DNA of 64,000 bases, taken from assembly GCF_963662255.1 (NCBI RefSeq), contig NC_085049.1:25948142-26012141 (forward strand), written 5' to 3'. The notes under the pieces were generated by a model. The model made no database searches. It was not told the origin of the DNA and was given only the letters and a program-made list of their open reading frames with translations. Within the stretch, counting starts at the first letter, position 1. Every line of letters begins with the position of its first letter. Positions 48,616-61,178 of this stretch are shown here, piece after piece. Source of the DNA: Cinclus cinclus (taxonomy: Eukaryota > Chordata > Aves > Passeriformes > Cinclidae). Position numbers and translations under genes: made by a program.

Positions 48616-50021
48616 AGTGGAGAGTTGAAAATGCCTTTACTTCTCCCCAGCTGCCTCTGTGGAGAGGCACACCTCATCTCCTAGGCATTGCTTCAGGTAG
48701 CTCCAATTCTTGTTTAATGACCCTTTGTACACTGTAGCTGTGTACACTTCTGTACACTGTGAGGCCTTAATGGCTTAAACACCTGCTGGTCTGTGAAGCT
48801 GGCTGCCTGTGGCACTATGATGAGGAACTGCCCTTGCCCTGCAGTGAGTGCAAAAACTTCCACTGGCTTCAGTGGGAGGATGACTGGGCATTTGTGACAA
48901 AGCAATCCCATGAGAATTGTTGTTTTCAGCCCCTAATTCTGCAATTACTGAATACAAAGGGCCATGCGTATAAAGTCCAGGGGCATAATTACTGTTTTGA
49001 CTTTCCTGATGATTTATCTTGGGCACTACCAATGAACTGTACAGCTTAATTACAGAAGTTACTTGGAGGGATTGTGCAAACCCTAGGTATTTATTGTGTT
49101 CAGGGAAGGCCTAGCTCAGCTAGAGATCATTTCATACATGTGCAGGAATCTCCTTTGTCATTTATGGGCTGCCAGATGAATGGAAAACTGAAATGCAATT
49201 TTGTTGCATGTGCTAGGTGCTGAATGACAGCAGAGAGCACAAAGCAGTATTGCCTGCGGTCCAGCTGAGGAATTAAACCCCCTGAAATTTGTTGAAGCTT
49301 CTCTGATAGTACCATGGTTAAATGGCTTGAACACTGGCACCGTCATTTGGATCAGTGTTTATATAGCTTGCACATTTTATGGCATAATACAATAAATATA
49401 ATACAATACATTCTGCCTTTATCTGAAAAACCTGGTCTGGTGCAGTTTGGCCTCCTGTTCAAACCTACAAGCAAGTGATCTTAAAACCTGCTGTGGTGAG
49501 GTCTGACAGTCACTGCAGGTGCCCAGGACCTTTTGCAGCCAAGCCTGTTGTTTGGTTTCACACATCTCAAATGGATTTATTGGCAGGTTACAAAGGTCTT
49601 GAATTGCTGCTTGTTTAACACAGCCACCTCGCAGGTGTCAGTAACAAACCAGCAGCTGCTTTTCACTCGCTATAAAAGTGGGATTTGAATATTTTGAATT
49701 GTGTATCAGAGGAAGTGGTGTGTGTTTGAAGAGCGTCTTGTGCTCCTGTCCACAGAAGTCTTGCATCACGTGCAATGTGCAGCTCAGCTCTCCCTATGGT
49801 GCTGTAACAAGCAGCTCCAGAGTAAACAAGCTGTTAGACTCCCTGAAGGTCATGCAGCTGGAATACAGTATGAATGGCTTTATGTGGAAATGCTCAGGAT
49901 TAAATTGTTAATTTAATAACTGCTTAATAAACAAAGCAATACTTTCCTCAATTTTTTGTCCTATGTTCTAAGAAACAAATATGTGAGAAGCTGAGGTGCT
50001 AAGCAAGGGCTGAGGAGATGA

Positions 50022-50053
50022 TGTTCCTGCTCTGTCATGTTCCTGCTCTGTCA
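50022..50053 (+). repeat. 16-base tandem duplication
   Basis: TGTTCCTGCTCTGTCA occurs twice in direct succession, followed by a partly similar third segment (TGCCTCTGTCCTGCC). It is a small intronic minisatellite seed. Confidence 0.88.
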
Positions 50054-51852
50054 TGCCTCTGTCCTGCCACACGTCAATCAACATTTCTGTGTTCTGATTT
50101 TGTGTCCATAGGATGGGAGCAGCACCAGTTCCTTTTCCCTTTGTTTTCTCTGATGTCCTTGGTTCCTGAATGCTGCCCAACTCATTTATGGTCCTTATTT
50201 TTGTGCTTTTAGAGAGTGCTCAGTGGCAAGTGCTGGATCTTAATTGTTGAATGTCTGTTCTCTGCAAGGCCCGTGTGTTTGAGCACTGCAGCTGGCTGGT
50301 TTAGAGGCTGTGCAGGATCTCATTTGTTTTGCTCAGCACCAACACCTTGTTTTCTATCTTGGCTTTTGCTACAGTGCCATGCCATGGTGAAAGTTTTGTG
50401 TTTCACCTGCAATTGTGGTTGTCACGAGGGTGCATAAGTTGTCACCAAGGAATACAGGAGGTTCCCTGTGAATTACGGTTGGCTTTTCAATATGCCTCCA
50501 TCCTAACAGTGCTTGAGGTCAAACCTTATGGATTCCTCCTCAAAAACCTTTGAGGGATTTTGTTGAGAGTGAGAAGTACTCCTTGGCATTAAGATCCTTT
50601 GGCAAAGCTTATGTTAAGGTAGTCCTTTCCAGTCAGCTCTCTGTGACTCCAGGTTTTAGGTGTTATTTATAGGAAACTTTGGCCTTTTACAACATGGACA
50701 GAGTGCAGGATGCCTGCAAGACTCTTACTGAGTCTGCTTTCCAAACCTCACTCTGTTCTTGTTAAGCCTGGCCTAACCTAGACTGTGAAGAGCACAACTT
50801 CCTAAGGCTCCCTGCTTGCTCCTGAAGCTGTTTCTTCAATTCCCCTTCCTCACTGACACCTCATGTTTGCATCTAGGTCTGTTATGAGATTGGAACTGCT
50901 GAATTCCAAAATTCTTTATAATTTTTCATTCTGGGAGCTGCAGCCACAGTGGACGCTGTCATCTTGCTAGAGGTAGAAAATTTATGGGCTGGGGGATTGG
51001 CCTCACTGTGCTCATGGCTGGAGGCAAAGCCTTCACCAACTTGAGTGAAAGCTGAATACATCTATTGAGTAATTTGGCTGAAGCCAATTTGTGCTTTTTC
51101 TGGCAATTTCCAACAAAAATGCTGCTATGAATGTTGCTGTGAAGTGGCAGGGCAGTAGTGTGTCCTTAAACGTGATTTTCCTTAATAATTGTTTGAAATG
51201 GGCAAATTATATACAGGATGCTTCCTGAAAGGAAGCTGAATTTATGTCTAGGAAGTTCTGAGATAAGTTTAACAATTCATATTTTAAATTTTATTGTTTA
51301 TTTAACTTCTAAAATATTGCAAGAAATATATTAGATTTGTCATCTAGATTTTCTGCTGTGGATTAAAGAAATGCTTATTCACTTCAGCACAGGAAAATGT
51401 GTTTTTGGGAGTTTTGATCAGAGCTGAACGTTAATTCCACATGCCTCCTCAGTGGAAAAAGATGGGAAATGGCAAAGAAGAAAATCTGACAGCTGCAGAG
51501 AAACAAACTGTTTCTGATTGAGGGTTAATGGTTCTGATGAAAGAAAACATAAATTTTACATGGAACATCAATGTATGTAGTGTGACAAAAGGGATTTTAA
51601 CTGGATTTAAATGAAGTGGGATTTGAAACACAGACCATAATTTAGTGCTGCCTAAGAAATCCTCTCTCTGGAAGAAAAATGTAGACTTTCTTGGTTATGC
51701 TTAATAACTGAATAGCAGAGTTTCTAAGGTGTTTTTTGTATTACACTGGAGAAATGTGGAAGCTTTTGTCTCTGTGGTGTGGCAGGCATGTCTGTGTCTT
51801 TATAAACATTGATGGCATGTTTTAGTGAGTGTGATAACTTTTGTTTTTCTAG

Positions 51853-51923
51853 GTTAGTGGATGACCGGTGTGTGGTCCAGCCAGAGGCAGGTGACCTTGC
51901 TAATCCTCCAAAGAAGTTCCGAG
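51853..51923 (+). CDS. ITPR2: ITPR2 coding exon 2 (residues 31-55)
   Basis: A 71-base exon between a TTGTTTTTCTAG acceptor and a GAG|GTCAGT donor. It completes Gly31, then encodes [20 protein letters not shown] and KFR, and gives the first base of Asp55. This stretch is nearly invariant among IP3 receptors and forms beta-strands of the suppressor domain. Gln40 is shared with type 1 receptors, whereas I recall His in human type 2, a minor substitution. The exon is short and phase 2 to phase 1, so skipping it would shift the frame. Splice sites are canonical. Confidence 0.97.
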
Positions 51924-52638
51924 GTCAGTAACTGGGGGTCATTTGTCTTTAATGACCAATTGAGGCAGCTCTGACTCCTTGGGCACTTTTGTCATGTGAC
52001 TTCCCAAAGGGTTTGTGTACACAGGGATGAAGTTTCACACCGGAACATGAATGGTAGATTTTGAGAATGAAATACAAAATTTGCAAAGGTGTGAGAGGGA
52101 GGTGGAAAATATGGGGAAAATATGTATTTTCCTGTAGTCCAGGAGTTGCTTGCTCTGTTCTGTACATTGAACACTGATCCCCTGCACTGTAACAAACTCT
52201 TTGCTCCAGCCCTGCTCTCACTGTAAATGGGAAGGAAACTTATGAGGTCCAAAGCTATTTGAGCTGATGGATTGTTTATTTCTTTTTTTCAAGATAAGAT
52301 ACCATTTTAAGGAGTACCCCCAAATATTTTGTCAGCTTTTTGTTTTGTTTTTGCTTAAAACAGTGTCTGATTCTTTTTAACTTGACCTTGTAGATTTGGG
52401 TAATTCAGCTGTTTTGCTTATCGGAAAAAAAATAACAGTGCACTGACAACATGTAGTTTTTACTTCTTGACTGCTAAAAAAGTACTCTTAACTGTGCCAG
52501 AGCAGAGCCTTACTAGCCTGATCCAGGCCTCTTTTGGCTTAAAAGGGGTTGGATTCACACTGGTTCTGAGAAAGAGAGTACAACTTACCTGATTTAAAGC
52601 AAGGGAAATGTTTTTCATGGCTGTTTGTATCTATTTTC

Positions 52639-52682
52639 AATGATCTCTAAGGTCCCTTCCAACCCAAACCATTCTATGATTT
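52639..52682 (+). mobile_element. CR1 3' tail fragment
   Basis: ATGATCTCTAAGGTCCCTTC, CAACCCAAACCATTCTATGA: an almost consensus CR1 3' terminus without the body, so a severely truncated insertion. Confidence 0.8.
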
Positions 52683-53960
52683 TTGGGGGTTGCACTGACA
52701 TGATTAAACTTAGTATTTTATTTGCAGTGCTTATGTATATGCTACTGTTGCAAAAATAAAGCATTTAAAACATTATGAGAGTGAAATTCTGCTTTCCCAG
52801 AGAGTTCAAGAATTTTTTTCCATTATGTATTCAGGAAACATCAGCAGTTGGTTCCAGTTCCAGCTGTGAGCATTCAGCACACTGGCAGATGCTGGAAACT
52901 GAGAAAGTGAGGATGCATACTTAGAAATTAACAGTAATAAAATTCAGCTGCTTGTGTGACTGAATAACTTTAAAGCAGAGCTGGGTATAGCATCCAGTGT
53001 GGCTTTTAGGCCACTTAACTGTGATTTCACCCTCTCACTGCCTGCAAGTACATGTGTAACTCACAGTTTCCAGGTTGCACAAAATGTCAGGTGGGGATTC
53101 TTTGGATGATATTTTTGTCACTGGACTACCCCAGTATGTTTCTAAAGTTGAGCAAACCCAGGTTTCTAAATGAGAACAAGGTGACTGGGAAAGATTTGTG
53201 ATAGGATAATTGAATACATCCAAATACCTGCAACTAAGGATCTCAACAGAGCTTAAAAAGACAACCATAATTTTTTCACTGTCTAGTGTTTGAGGGCTTG
53301 ATTTTATAATTTCATTACATTAGAGTTCATTTCTTGCAGCTTCATGTTGTTAATTTCTAACTTCAAAAGGCGAAGAAATAAAAAGTTGATAGTTTTCTGT
53401 GTTGTTGATTTGGACACTTTGATGCAGGGTGGAAGCTGATTGAACTCCCAGCACTAATGATTTGCCATCAGTGGTGGCAGCACATGTGGAGCAGATGTCA
53501 GAAGAGGATGGGACACTGACAAATATGCATCTGTTTTCTGCTGCTGGGGAAACCAAGGACTGTACTCCTGAGTTACATCCCAGCTTCTGTAGGGGAGTGG
53601 TTTCCATTAGTTGTGGACAGTTTTGGCTCTGTCCCTTATTGTAACCTCTGTCTGTTGCGTGCATAACACACCCCTTTATCTCCAGTTGCCTATGCTCCCT
53701 CTTCTCCATCAAACTTCAGCATCAAACTTTTCCTTTCCTCTAACTCAGATCCTCTTCTCTTTGGGGAATGCCTCTTCTTCCTCTCCTTCCCTCCTCCAAA
53801 ACTTTTTAGTAGCTACTCTCCTCTTCCCTTGCTGCTTAGCTCCCTTTGCAGTATTTCTTCCAGTCACTCCTTAGGTCTCTCTAATTTATAGTGCAACATA
53901 GCTTAATTTTGGAACTGCTGGCATGGTGGTAGCATGCAAATTCAGATGAGCTGCAACAAA

Positions 53961-54290
53961 GAATGTTTTGGATTGGAAGGGACCTTAAAGCCCATCTCAT
54001 TCAAACCTCCTGCCATGGGCAGGGACACCTTTCACTATCCCAGGTTGCCCCATCCAGCCTGGCCTTGGACACTTCCAGGGATGGAGCAGCCACAGCTTCT
54101 CTGGACAACCTGTGCCAGGGCCTCACCATCCTCACAGGGAGCAATTTCTTCCTTATATCCAATCTGAGTCTACCCTTTTTCAGTTTGAAATCATTCCCCC
54201 TTGTCCTGTCACTCCATGCCCTTTTAAAAACTCCTCCATTCAGCTTTCTTATAAGCCCCCTGAAGATATTGAAAGGTGCTATAAGGTCTA
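53961..54290 (-). mobile_element. CR1 LINE 3' fragment, minus strand
   Basis: On the plus strand it reads GAATGTTTTGGATTGGAAGG, GACCTTAAAGCCCATC, CTGCCATGGGCAGGGACACC, CCATCCAGCCTGGCCTTGGA, GCCACAGCTTCTCTGGAC, CACAGGGAGCAATTTCTTCC and CTTGTCCTGTCACTCCATGC, ending near GAAAGGTGCTATAAGGTC. This is the reverse complement of the first CR1 type and very similar to the copy at 21350. Open frames within it on both strands are not genes. Confidence 0.95.
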
Positions 54291-56059
54291 TAACACCTGT
54301 AGGAGAAACCAACATAGTGAGAAAGTAATTGTCACATTAATTTATGTAACTCATCCTCTATAACAGCATGGTTATAGTGTTAGGGGCATTAAATATAATT
54401 TTCCTGCTGCTTCAAGTATCCATAATCAATGTGTGTTCAGGAGGATGGCTGCAGGAAAGATAAACCTATCATTTGGATGTTTTCTCCTTCATCCTTTAAG
54501 TCAAATTCTGAGAATAGCAGGAACTTTGCTGAGAACCCAGCAGAAACTTGCTGTCTAATTTAAATTTAGTGCCTTGAGCCACAGAGGTGTCTCTACCATG
54601 AGGGCAACCAAAACACATCTCTGCCATGCTTTGCTAAATTTCCTAGGTCTCCTCAGAGCCATGAGGGAAAAGAGTTGCTAAATATTGTTCTATTAACCAA
54701 GAATCTAAGCAAAATCCATATTTTTCTCCCCAAGAATCTTCTGGGAAATCAGCTTTCAATTAAAGCAGCAAAGTTAACAAACCAAACAAAAACTGCTTTA
54801 AGTAGATTCTTGATGTGAAAGGAAGACTTAGGCATGAATGATTAATTGAATGATTACACATAAGCAACTGAAAATAGCATCTAAGAGCAGGATGAGTAGG
54901 GCCTCTTCACTAATAGGAACTGTCTGTATGGTTTACATTTTTTTTATCACTGATAGCTGAACTGGCGTTGATTTGAGGTTACAGCACGACCTGGGAGTCA
55001 AAGAAGTTTTATAAAAAAACATGTTTCTGACAAGATGTTTAGATTTCAAGGACCGACTCTGAAAATGAATATCAGAGAGGACTGTGTTTGCTCTTTTTTG
55101 GTAATATTTTATCAACCCTTTCCCCAGTGGGAGGGACAAAAAAGAAAGATTGTGGTTTTGAACTGCTTGTATCTCCCCTACAGGGTTCACTCAGAGATCA
55201 AATCAAGGTGCTGAGCTGTTGGCCTGAACTGAAAGGCTACGTAAAGACGTGTCTTAAAATAGCAGTTTCATTTTTGTTATGTGTTTACTTTTTTTTTTTT
55301 TTTTTTTTGAGTGGGTGGTTGCTATTCTGGTTGTTTCGGAACATCCTGCAGCATGCAATGTTATTGAGCTAAGGGAAGAAGTGGTTGCTTCTCATTTTGT
55401 GTCTGTATGAAGAAGCTGTGCTCCCCCTTTCCTTCCCCAGTCACACTGGGATGAACCTGTGGCTCTGTGTTCACCAGGGTGCACATCCAGGTTTGCATCA
55501 GTGCAAAGGAGAGCAGAATTTTGTCCCATATGTGTTTCCTGAAGGCTGGTGAAAAACTCCACAAAACATTTGCTGTATTGCATGGAATTGAGGGGACGGA
55601 TGAAACCAGGTGCTGTATTTCTTAGTTCCAGCTGAAGCTGGTGAGATCTGTGCTGCAGGACTGGGGTCACAGAGATTGGGAAGAGCAGTATATGTGCCAG
55701 GAGTTATGTACCTCTGAAGAAAAGTCACATCATGAGCCACACAGCTGCAGGTTTCCTTAGTCTGGGACCCTAAACACACTTCAGCTTGATATCTTCACTG
55801 CTTCTATCTCCAGTTGGAAACACTTTCAGTTTCCAAGGTGTAAAGTAGCACAGATAAGACTTGTTGATCAGATTTAGCAGCTCTGGAAAAGGAGCATGAG
55901 TCTCTCTCCTATTTCAAATGTAAAATGACCTAAGTTTTTAAATTGGTCTAAACTTTCTTGTATTCCTTTGTTTTCTTGAGGCTTCTGCAGTGAAAGTGAT
56001 GCTTAGGCTCCTAAATGTCCTCCTTTGCCTTTCAGGTTTTAGTCTCATCTAAGGTTTTT

Positions 56060-56380
56060 CTGACATTGTTCTTTCATCTTCTCTCCCTTCCATTACCTTC
56101 CTCTGCATTCTCTCCTTTCCTCCTCCCACCCTTTCCTCCTCCATCTGCCATTTTTCTTTCTACTTGCCTTCTACATAATTTTGGTTAATTTTTTTATTTT
56201 CTTTTTGTTTCCCCCAGTTCCATAATTGCTTTAATATGCTTCTCAGACTCCTGATAGGTTTTTTTTGTCATCCTGCCTAGGACTCTTTTTGGCCCACTTC
56301 TCTCTCTCTCACAATTTTTCCCTTTTCATTTTCACGTTAGTTCTTTCTTTCAGTCTATTTTTTTTTCCAGATTTGTATAC
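56060..56380. repeat. Pyrimidine-rich region
   Basis: An extended plus-strand C/T-rich stretch (TTCTCTCCCTTCC, TCTCCTTTCCTCCTCCCACC, CTTTCCTCCTCC and further T runs to about 56370). It is low-complexity rather than a defined repeat and is too far from exon 3 to be its acceptor tract. Confidence 0.6.
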
Positions 56381-58122
56381 ACTTTGATTTTATAGCTTCC
56401 ACTTACCCATTTCTCTGGTTTTAGTAAAGCCATGTGATAATTTCACTACTTCTGCAAGCCAAAGAAATCTTCCATGATGGGCAAGAGTTGAATTTCTAAC
56501 ACTTAAAAAACCCCAAAAATCCAAGAGAGGGCAGAGGGAGAAAGCATCTGATAAATACTGTTCTAAACCATCTTCATCCAATATTAAGAAACATTTAGAG
56601 GGCATAATAGGAGTTATTTTCCTTTTCAGACTTCCTGAGTGAAGGTGCTATTTGCTTACCTTTGATATTCCCTCCTTAATTAGTCCTCAGGAAAAGAAAC
56701 ATTTATGTAAAACTCCATAAAGTAATGGATTGGGAACTAGGACTATCTGGGAATGTCTGGAGAAGTCAGGAGAGACGTTCTGTCTCATGAGTGGGTTGCT
56801 AGACTGACCTCCAGGAGGGAATGGCTTTTTGATCTGCTGTGGGGTAGAAAGTTGCTTTATAATCTTATGCTTCAGCTTTTCTTTTTTTCCTGTTTATTTG
56901 AACTGTAGCATCTCTAGGGCAGGCACAGTTCCACTCCCTCACAATGTTTAGTATCATGAAGCTTGAATTTACATAGTGTTGTTACTCTAATAAAATAAAT
57001 GGGGAAAAAAAAAACAACAACCCAGAGAAAAACTGTGAGATGACCTGGTTTCAATGCACCTGGAATCCTAGAAAGTAAATTAAAATAGGAAAAATCTTGT
57101 CTGGAAACAAATAATATGATTTTTTTTTGTTTATAAATTGAGGGAAGTACAGTTGAATTAATACTGATTTGAAAAAGGTCCTCTGCAGAGTGGTAGCACT
57201 GTGCTCTGAGACTCTGCAGGAGGATGGGAAGCACTGTGTTTACTCAAAGTAGCAGGATGTGTGGGGAGTAACTGAGAAATGAAGACTGGTCCTATAAAAA
57301 GAAGGTACTGTTCAGAGAAATAAATGTTTCATTAAACCTTCAGAGAAGGCATGTTAATTATAGATTATGACAGAAAACAATAGCAGACTTTTGTCTTAAG
57401 AGCTGAAATCCTGATACTTCAGGTAAATATCCTATAATATATAGTACAATTTAATGGTACACAACACTTTAGGGTTTTTTTTCACCTTCTTGGTTTCCAG
57501 AATATTGTAAAAATTACCTGGGGATTGTGTACTCTAGGTTGCGTGATGTAGTTGCCATTATAAATGCGAAAGCAAACACCTTTGCAGAGTGCCTGGGTTT
57601 GCTTTGATAAGGGTTTGTAGGACTGTTTCCTTGGAATAGAAACTCAGGGCTGCAAGGTGGGGGCAAATCCTGGAGTACTTTGGGTCAGTGCCATGGAAAG
57701 TTCTGCCCCTGGGGGCAGTTTTGTATGGACAAGCTTTGCTGCTTGAATAGGGGCTGGGTCAGTCCTCAGCCAGTGCTTGGCCATCTGTGCCAGTGAAATA
57801 TGGAGGGCTCATAGTTGGGGACAGACTTTCCTTTGACATCCACAGACTGCAGCCCCACTGGGGAAGAGTTTCACCCTACAGCACCCAGGCAGTCCTCTAC
57901 TCCCACAGCAGAACTCTTCCCTCTTCTTGCCTGTTGATACTCGTGGCGTGTCAAAGGACAATTCACCAACATCTGCTACATTAAATGTCTGTCAAGTCTT
58001 GCTGCTTTTAGAGCAGTTGATGATTGTGACTGTGCAAGACTAGATGTTGTTTATAATTCTAAAAGTAATTGGCTTTGGATGAATCACAAGCCTCTATTTC
58101 CAGTTCATAGGACTGCCACTGG

Positions 58123-58281
58123 ACAAAAAAAAAAAATCAAACAAAAAAACAAAAAACCCCACCAAAAACAAAACAAAAAAACACCAACCAAACAAACAAC
58201 AAAAAAAAAATACCCCAAAACCCAACCCAAACCAAACAGAAAAAAACACCCAACAACAAAAAGCCCCAAACAAACCAGAAA
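58123..58281 (+). repeat. A/C-only low-complexity tract
   Basis: About 160 bases made almost entirely of A and C (A-runs separated by C or CC-CCCC), with only a couple of T and a few G. It is a degenerate CAAA/CCAAA-type simple repeat. The minus strand is correspondingly G/T-rich, with runs such as GGTTTGGGTTGGGTTTTGGG. No retrotransposon body is attached that I can see. Confidence 0.85.
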
Positions 58282-59179
58282 CTCTCCAATCAGGGAATTC
58301 CACAAAATTCAGTTTATTGCCAATTAATATTATCTTTCAATTATTGATTACACTATTGGGAAAAAAAGATGAACAATCAAACAAGCATTTAAGGAAGAAC
58401 CCCTTGGCTTCATTCCAGATGTCTATTCCCTTTCTTGATCTGCAGCCTCCTCACTCCACATGGGGAGGTAGTGGGGATGGGATGAGGGTTGGTGTATTGA
58501 GATTCTTTTTCCTGTGCTGCTCCTCATTTCTTACTCAGCATCTCAGCATTGGCTGCAGTCTCCTCCTTCTTCTTCTCCTCCTCCTTGTTCTCTTCTCACC
58601 CTGTTCAGGTGGCTTCTCTCTCCTCACCTGCTTTTTTCCTGGTCTGTTGGACCATGGTGATGTCCAGCTTGTGTCACTTTGATTAACAAATCTTAACAGT
58701 AAAAACAACTCAGTGAAGGCACAGAGACCCAAACTCTGTGTGAACCTGCTCGGTGGCTGGCACTGCTGAATTCCTCGGCCAACCCTGGATTTAGCAGTGC
58801 CACGAGGAGCTGGGCAAGCCAGGTGTGTGGCATACAGACAGCAGGACCATTCTTCCAAGGTTTCACATGCCTTCAAACAGTGCATCTGTGATGTTGGGGT
58901 GCTCATAAATCAGCAGGCAGATATGGCAGGATCACAGCTTGGGGCTCTTGCAGAAATTGCACAAAGTGGGAACCTGTGAGGCTCTAAAGGCTTTATGTTC
59001 CACTCTAATGTTGTGTCACCCTGTTTCTGGCATCATTACCACCAAGCTGACTTGGTGGCTATGCTTAAATACTGGTATCTGGACATTTTGGGACAAAAAA
59101 ACCTAACCAAACCATACTTACAAATGAAGGAAATGTCTTTCACCATGACTTAGGAGTATTTCTTTCAATCTTTCCCCAG

Positions 59180-59295
59180 ACTGCCTTTTCAAGGTGTGTC
59201 CTATGAACAGATATTCAGCCCAGAAGCAGTACTGGAAAGCCAAGCAAGCCAAACAAGGAAACCATACTGAAGCAGCACTGCTGAAGAAACTTCAA
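59180..59295 (+). CDS. ITPR2: ITPR2 coding exon 3 (residues 55-93)
   Basis: A 116-base exon with acceptor TCTTTCCCCAG and donor CAA|GTAAGA. It completes Asp55 and encodes [20 protein letters not shown] followed by [18 protein letters not shown]. The first half is a conserved suppressor-domain strand and helix. The second half is the most paralogue-specific part of the N terminus, and the [11 protein letters not shown] sequence is what identifies the type 2 receptor most clearly. The helix continues into exon 4. The exon enters in phase 1 and leaves in phase 0. Confidence 0.98.
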
Positions 59296-60406
59296 GTAAG
59301 AGACATCTGTATTTGTAATCTTATCTCAATCTGCAGGCTGTAGAATTACAATAGCACCAGAAAGAATAATAACGAGTGCCTTGGGAACCACTGTGATAGG
59401 TATTATTATGCCACCATGGCAACTCTATGTTCTCCTTAGCTCTCCAGCCTCCTGACTGGCCTTTATAGCCCCTGGCCTGGTGTTTATCTCACTTTGGGCT
59501 GGGGGTTTTGCCTTTGCTGTAAGCAAGGTAGTGCTTTCAGAAGTTTTATAAAGTAAAAATGGAGTTGTTAAAATCAGGATGGAGCTCTGGTTTAAATAAT
59601 GCTGGAAATCTTTACCAGGAATTAGGCAGAAGAATGGACAAAGGGATGTCCTCAATGCTTAAGCCAGGAAATTCCTCAGAATTGTGTTTGTCCTTGCCTT
59701 CAGTCTAGGTGATTCTTTTGGAGATTCTATTTTGCCTCAAATACAGTGTGGATGGAGCAGCTCATCTGTTTCTGAAAAACAGCTGGCCTGATGTTATAAC
59801 TGAGTGCATGAGACTAAGTGAAAGCAAGGTCCTGTCAAACCTGGATGACATTTTTGTGGGCAGTGGAGAAGTCACCAGTGCTTCCAGTTAAAAACAGCAA
59901 GGAAAGCACATGGTGGGTGGCCAGAGTTACACAGCAATTAGTGCTGGGAGCTGAGAAGTTGCTCTGTGGCTGTGTTTGACCCAGTCTATTGTGTTTAATC
60001 TTAATGTTCCCAGTTGTGACATACTGTTTTTGTTTTGCTGTAAAGTCCATGTGTTTATGTACAAATAAACCCCAACAAGTAAAAGCAGTGGTGACAGTGA
60101 GAAGCAAGTCATAGGCTCCTGTTTTATCCTTTATAGGATGAAATAAAGCACCTGGAATTACATTTTGGGCTTGAAAATTTTTAAAATAGCATGTATCACA
60201 GACATAACCCATGTATTGTGACAGAGTCCCTATTTTGAGTAATAAAAAAAAAAAATCAAAATCAGCATCAGGATTTCGGTGCTAATATTTCCAGTGCAGT
60301 AATGCTTGTAGGTTGCAGGATTTAAATATGATGCCATTGCCTTTTTGCACTGTGCCTTTCAGGTGCTTCTTTTGTGGAGTCTAAAGAAATAATCATTCTC
60401 TTGCAG
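59296..60406 (+). other. ITPR2: ITPR2 intron 3 (1.1 kb)
   Basis: A GTAAGA to CATTCTCTTGCAG intron, phase 0. It contains an A13-type run near 60243 and no recognised repeat or gene. Confidence 0.93.
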
Positions 60407-60493
60407 CATGCAGCAGAACTGGAACAAAAGCAGAATGAAAGTGAAAACAGAAAGCTGTTGGGCGAAATTGTAAAATACAGCAACGTCATCCAG
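60407..60493 (+). CDS. ITPR2: ITPR2 coding exon 4 (residues 94-122)
   Basis: An 87-base exon coding HAAELEQKQNESENRKLLGE and IVKYSNVIQ, with acceptor CTCTTGCAG and donor CAG|GTAAGC. The charged, glutamine- and glutamate-rich start is the helical arm that projects from the suppressor-domain beta-trefoil. The IVKYSNVIQ end returns to the trefoil and enters the first MIR repeat (family positions from about 112). The exon is phase 0 at both ends and 29 codons long, so it could be skipped without a frameshift, although the structure would be expected to suffer. Confidence 0.98.
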
Positions 60494-61178
60494 GTAAGCC
60501 CTATTGAAATCCATCTGCCTTCTCAGTGTTGGAAAGGAAACGGTTGTTTCATTTCAAGGTTACAGTGAAAATGAAACTAGCTACCTGCTGTAATCTGAAT
60601 TGTCAAGGGTCAGGTAAACAGAACTTGGTGAAGTTTACAGTATTGTGCTTTTCTGCCTGTTTCAAAGTTTGCCAGAAGTGCTGCATGTTCCTGTTTAAAT
60701 AATATGTCATAATAAAAATTCTATGTGTATTTTTTGGTGCTGTGGTTTAGAATCTGAATGTAAACGTGTCTTTTATCTTCAAGACTTATTTCAAAATCAT
60801 GCTATAGAGGTGCTGTGCAGCTCCTTTTAAATCATTGCAGTAATCTGTATTTCATGACATATGAATGACACAGGAGCTAAGTTCTTAAGTGCAGTACAAC
60901 TTTTCTGAAATGGATGTAATTCATGAAGGGAGCACTGCAATGGATCCTTGCCCTGTTGTAAAGTTGATCCCTGACACATTTCTCTCAATCTGAGATAGAT
61001 AATCTGATTTCCTAAAGTGTAGCATACTTTGATAACTGCCTTCTAGCTTTATTTATAAATTATATTTATTATAGAAAATCTCTGCAGTGTGAAAGCTTGC
61101 ACCTCCTCTTTTGACCGGAGGGAGAAAAAAGAACTAAAAGCTGTACTAATTTTTTAAAAAAATATTCTTTGTTCCCAG
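60494..61178 (+). other. ITPR2: ITPR2 intron 4 (0.7 kb)
   Basis: A GTAAGC to TTCTTTGTTCCCAG intron, phase 0, AT-rich, with no feature recognised. Confidence 0.93.

Larger units (their letters stand above)
23634..51852 (+). other. ITPR2: ITPR2 intron 1 (28.2 kb)
   Basis: This intron runs from GTGAGT at 23634 to TTTGTTTTTCTAG at 51852. A long first intron is normal for this family and often houses regulatory elements, but none can be proved from one sequence. It contains full-length-recognisable CR1 pieces at 33115, 45404 and 48402, shorter CR1 tails at 31543 and 34995, a C14 run at 30062-30075, a (GATT)4 repeat at 29153-29168, a 12-base tandem repeat at 41322-41369 and a 16-base duplication at 50022-50053. 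Open frames inside it, including one of 175 codons at 26588-27115, show no recognisable domain. The stretches between the listed elements hold nothing else I can support. Confidence 0.9.
51924..59179 (+). other. ITPR2: ITPR2 intron 2 (7.3 kb)
   Basis: It runs from GTCAGT to CAATCTTTCCCCAG. It contains a CR1 tail at 52639-52682, a minus-strand CR1 copy at 53961-54290, a T20 run at about 55289-55308, a long pyrimidine-rich stretch at about 56060-56380 and the A/C-rich tract at 58123-58281. No additional exon is recognisable. Confidence 0.9.

Noticed and set aside
58094..58327. Lys/Thr/Gln-rich and Phe/Gly-rich frames
   Set aside because: They are translations of the A/C low-complexity tract on its two strands.
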